Below are positions 11,720 to 13,469 of a stretch of DNA of 13,469 nt, piece by piece (position 1 is the stretch's first letter; each line of letters opens with the position of its first letter). The DNA lies in NCBI GenBank assembly GCA_021784495.1, contig JAJXSQ010000023.1, positions 1 to 13,469 on the forward strand, given 5' to 3'. The stretch comes from Myxococcales bacterium (GTDB taxonomy: Bacteria; Myxococcota; Myxococcia; Myxococcales; Anaeromyxobacteraceae). The position numbers and the translations under genes are program-made. Below the pieces are notes generated by a model. It was not told where the DNA came from. It ran no database searches and was given only the letters and a program-made list of their open reading frames with translations.

Positions 11720-13469
11720 ATGCGCGCCGCTCACCGGACCACCGCGGCGCTCCGCGCGCGATCCGCCCCGGGGGCGGCGGCGCTCCTCGCCGCGCTCCTC
11801 GCCGCCGGCTGCCTCCAGGCCCCTGGCCCGCCCAGCCTGCCGGCCGGCCTGAGCCCCTCCCCGCCCACCCTGGTCATCTCCCAGGGAAACGCGCTCTTCA
11901 CCGCCACCGCGGGCGGCGTCGCCCCGCCCCCTCAGAACCTCACCGGCTCGGTCGGGCCCGGCGTGCTCTTCAGCGGGACGGCCCCCGACTCCCCCGTCAA
12001 TGCGGCGGTGACCTACGCGACTGGAGCCGGCTGGCTCCAGGCGACGATCTCCGGTTCGTCGTACTCGTTCGACCTCGAGCTCGCCGCGGACCCCGCCGGC
12101 CTCGCGGCCGGGATCTACCAGGCGACCGTGACCGTGACCGGTTCCGGCTCGATCGCCCCGACCTCGGCGTCGGTGACCCTCGCCGTCGGCGCCGCCGGAA
12201 CGCGGATCCTGGAGGTGGCCAGGGCGAACGTCGGCATCGGCCTGGACCCCACGCCGGTCACCGCCACCGTCCTCGGGGCCGGGGGACCGCCCCTCGTCGC
12301 CCTGGAGGATCCGGCCTCCGGGAACTGGGTGTTCGTCGGCGTCCCGCAGGGGCCGGTCGAGCTGCGGGTGGAATCGATCCCCCAGCTGGGCGCAGCCGAG
12401 TCGGTGCTGGTGGACACGGACGCCGACCTCGTCGATCTCGGCGCGGTGGATCTCGCCGGGCGACTCCAGGCACCCCCCGACGGCCCCGCGACCGCGATCT
12501 TCGACTGGCACGGCCTCCAGCCCTGGGCCACGGCGACCGACTCGATTCAGCTCTACGCGCCCGATCCGCGCGTCTCCGCCCGCTTCGTCCCCGCGGTCCT
12601 CTCGGATGGCGCCACCACGACCACCGACGTCTGGTACCCCTGGACCTCGCCGGCGCTGACCCCAATCGACACGCTCTACGTGGCGCAGATGCGGGCGTCC
12701 CCGCTCGGCGCCGGGGGCGACGTGGCGACCACCGTGGTCGCCGTCGGCTCGCTGACCGGCGTCGATCTCGCCGACATCTGCGCCCAGGAACCGACCTGCG
12801 CCGCCGCGGTGCCCATGCCGCCGGTCGTCCTGGCGGCGCCCCCGTCGACCGGATCGCTGCCCATCGACTGGCGGACGGCGTCCTTCGAGGCGGCGCTGCC
12901 GCCGCCCGGCGCGGCCACCGGGAGCCACCGGATCGCCGTCGCGGCGCTGCCCGGCGACGCGGCCGCGGTCTGGACCGTGCCGCCGCCGGAGGCGCTCGCG
13001 AACCGCGCCGCGGGGCTCACGCTCCTCGAGCTGGACCGGACCGCGCCGGCCGCGGATCACGACGACGGAGTGGTGACCTGGGGCCGCTTCCTGGCCGCGC
13101 CCTGGGTGGAGGAGCTGGTGGCGAGCTACTCCTTCGCGCCGTCCGGCGCCGCGGCCGGCAGCGGGCCCGCCCTGACCGACGAGGTCTTCGTGGTCGCCCC
13201 GGTCGCCTCCTGGACCGGCCCGATCCTCCCCGGGGTGAGCATGGTGACCTCCCCGACGATCGCCGGCAGCAGCGCCTTCTCGTCCCAGACGGGCGTCGGT
13301 CTCACCCCCGCCATCGCCTGGGGGGCGCCGGTGACGGGGACCCCGACCAGCTACCGGGTGGTCGTCGAGCAGGTCGTGAGCGCGGCCTCGCCGGTCCCGA
13401 TCTCGGTCGCCGCGGAGTTCGTGACGACCGCCACCTCGGTCGCCGTCCCGGCGGGCATCCTCCAGGTGG
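11720..13469 (+). CDS. Large secreted lipoprotein with BACON- and Fn3-like domains (partial)
   Basis: The frame stays open from ATG 11720 to the window end, giving at least 583 residues. GGGAGGAG seven bases upstream fixes the start. Residues 1-31 form a lipoprotein signal: Arg-rich n-region, Ala/Leu core and LLAAGC with Cys31 as the lipidated residue. Residues about 47-156 resemble a BACON-type immunoglobulin-like domain (GWLQATISGSSYSFDLELAA, then AGIYQATVTVT and TSASVTLAV). Residues about 160-250 form another beta-rich domain. The last part (about 505-583, TPAIAWGAPVTGTPTSYRVV) looks like a fibronectin type III fold. A Cys354/Cys360 pair may form a disulfide. No catalytic motif is visible. 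It is probably an outer-membrane surface protein; role unknown. Confidence 0.85.
   Translation, partial: MRAAHRTTAALRARSAPGAAALLAALLAAGCLQAPGPPSLPAGLSPSPPTLVISQGNALFTATAGGVAPPPQNLTGSVGPGVLFSGTAPDSPVNAAVTYATGAGWLQATISGSSYSFDLELAADPAGLAAGIYQATVTVTGSGSIAPTSASVTLAVGAAGTRILEVARANVGIGLDPTPVTATVLGAGGPPLVALEDPASGNWVFVGVPQGPVELRVESIPQLGAAESVLVDTDADLVDLGAVDLAGRLQAPPDGPATAIFDWHGLQPWATATDSIQLYAPDPRVSARFVPAVLSDGATTTTDVWYPWTSPALTPIDTLYVAQMRASPLGAGGDVATTVVAVGSLTGVDLADICAQEPTCAAAVPMPPVVLAAPPSTGSLPIDWRTASFEAALPPPGAATGSHRIAVAALPGDAAAVWTVPPPEALANRAAGLTLLELDRTAPAADHDDGVVTWGRFLAAPWVEELVASYSFAPSGAAAGSGPALTDEVFVVAPVASWTGPILPGVSMVTSPTIAGSSAFSSQTGVGLTPAIAWGAPVTGTPTSYRVVVEQVVSAASPVPISVAAEFVTTATSVAVPAGILQV

Noticed and set aside
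11537..13060. Minus-strand open frame upstream of the cytochrome and across the lipoprotein gene
   Set aside because: Shadow of the plus-strand lipoprotein; the cytochrome starts at GTG 11536 with its own ribosome-binding site.
1..13469. CRISPR arrays, insertion sequences, integrase genes, rRNA
   Set aside because: No regularly spaced repeats, transposase or integrase motifs, or rRNA-like segments were seen on either strand.

Overview
This window is about 70% G+C, with near-saturated G/C third codon positions. Gene content includes an ArsR-rhodanese fusion, a Pro-rich TPR protein, an SSB with a long Gly-rich linker, NRAMP beside a soluble MgtE-type regulator, and BACON-like secreted lipoproteins. 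Together these suggest a soil or sediment deltaproteobacterium in the broad sense, most likely Myxococcota of the Anaeromyxobacter type. That placement is inference from composition and gene style. Nearly all genes lie on the minus strand, so transcription runs right to left. The exception is a large lipoprotein gene at the right edge.

Layout from left to right. (1) 1-3114 is a sulfur-handling block on the minus strand: DUF5714 protein, OsmC-family peroxidase (ATGA overlap), cysteine desulfurase and a TPR protein. It is preceded by a promoter whose -10 sits inside an inverted repeat. The gene just upstream (3158-3841) encodes an ArsR-type repressor fused to a rhodanese domain, which is a good candidate to bind that repeat. 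(2) 3977-4495 encodes single-strand DNA-binding protein, followed by a strong hairpin. (3) 4706-6384 holds a DtxR/MntR-family regulator overlapping a cation-diffusion-facilitator exporter gene. (4) 6618-9573 is a three-gene unit: a divergent NRAMP transporter, a 61-residue membrane protein, and a soluble PRC-barrel/MgtE_N/CBS protein. Its roughly 180-nt leader holds a DtxR-like operator, a 28-codon proline-rich upstream ORF resembling enterobacterial MgtL, and a hairpin covering the NRAMP ribosome-binding site. (5) 9617-9927 looks like a frameshifted gene remnant. (6) 9966-10656 is an AbrB-Doc toxin-antitoxin pair with its own operator. (7) 10958-11536 encodes a membrane-anchored monohaem cytochrome c. 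(8) 11720 to the end encodes a large secreted lipoprotein, cut by the window edge.

The most interesting part is the divalent-metal region (4706-9573). The NRAMP protein lacks the TM6 methionine that distinguishes transition-metal NRAMPs. It is co-encoded with the cytosolic sensor half of a Mg2+ channel but without the channel pore. Its leader carries an MgtL-like peptide. This suggests a Mg2+ (or Mg2+/Mn2+) uptake system with two layers of control: a DtxR-type operator shared with the neighbouring regulator gene, and a leader-peptide switch. The regulator itself has lost most canonical DtxR/MntR metal ligands. A second system of interest is the persulfide/sulfur-type operon under an ArsR-rhodanese fusion.
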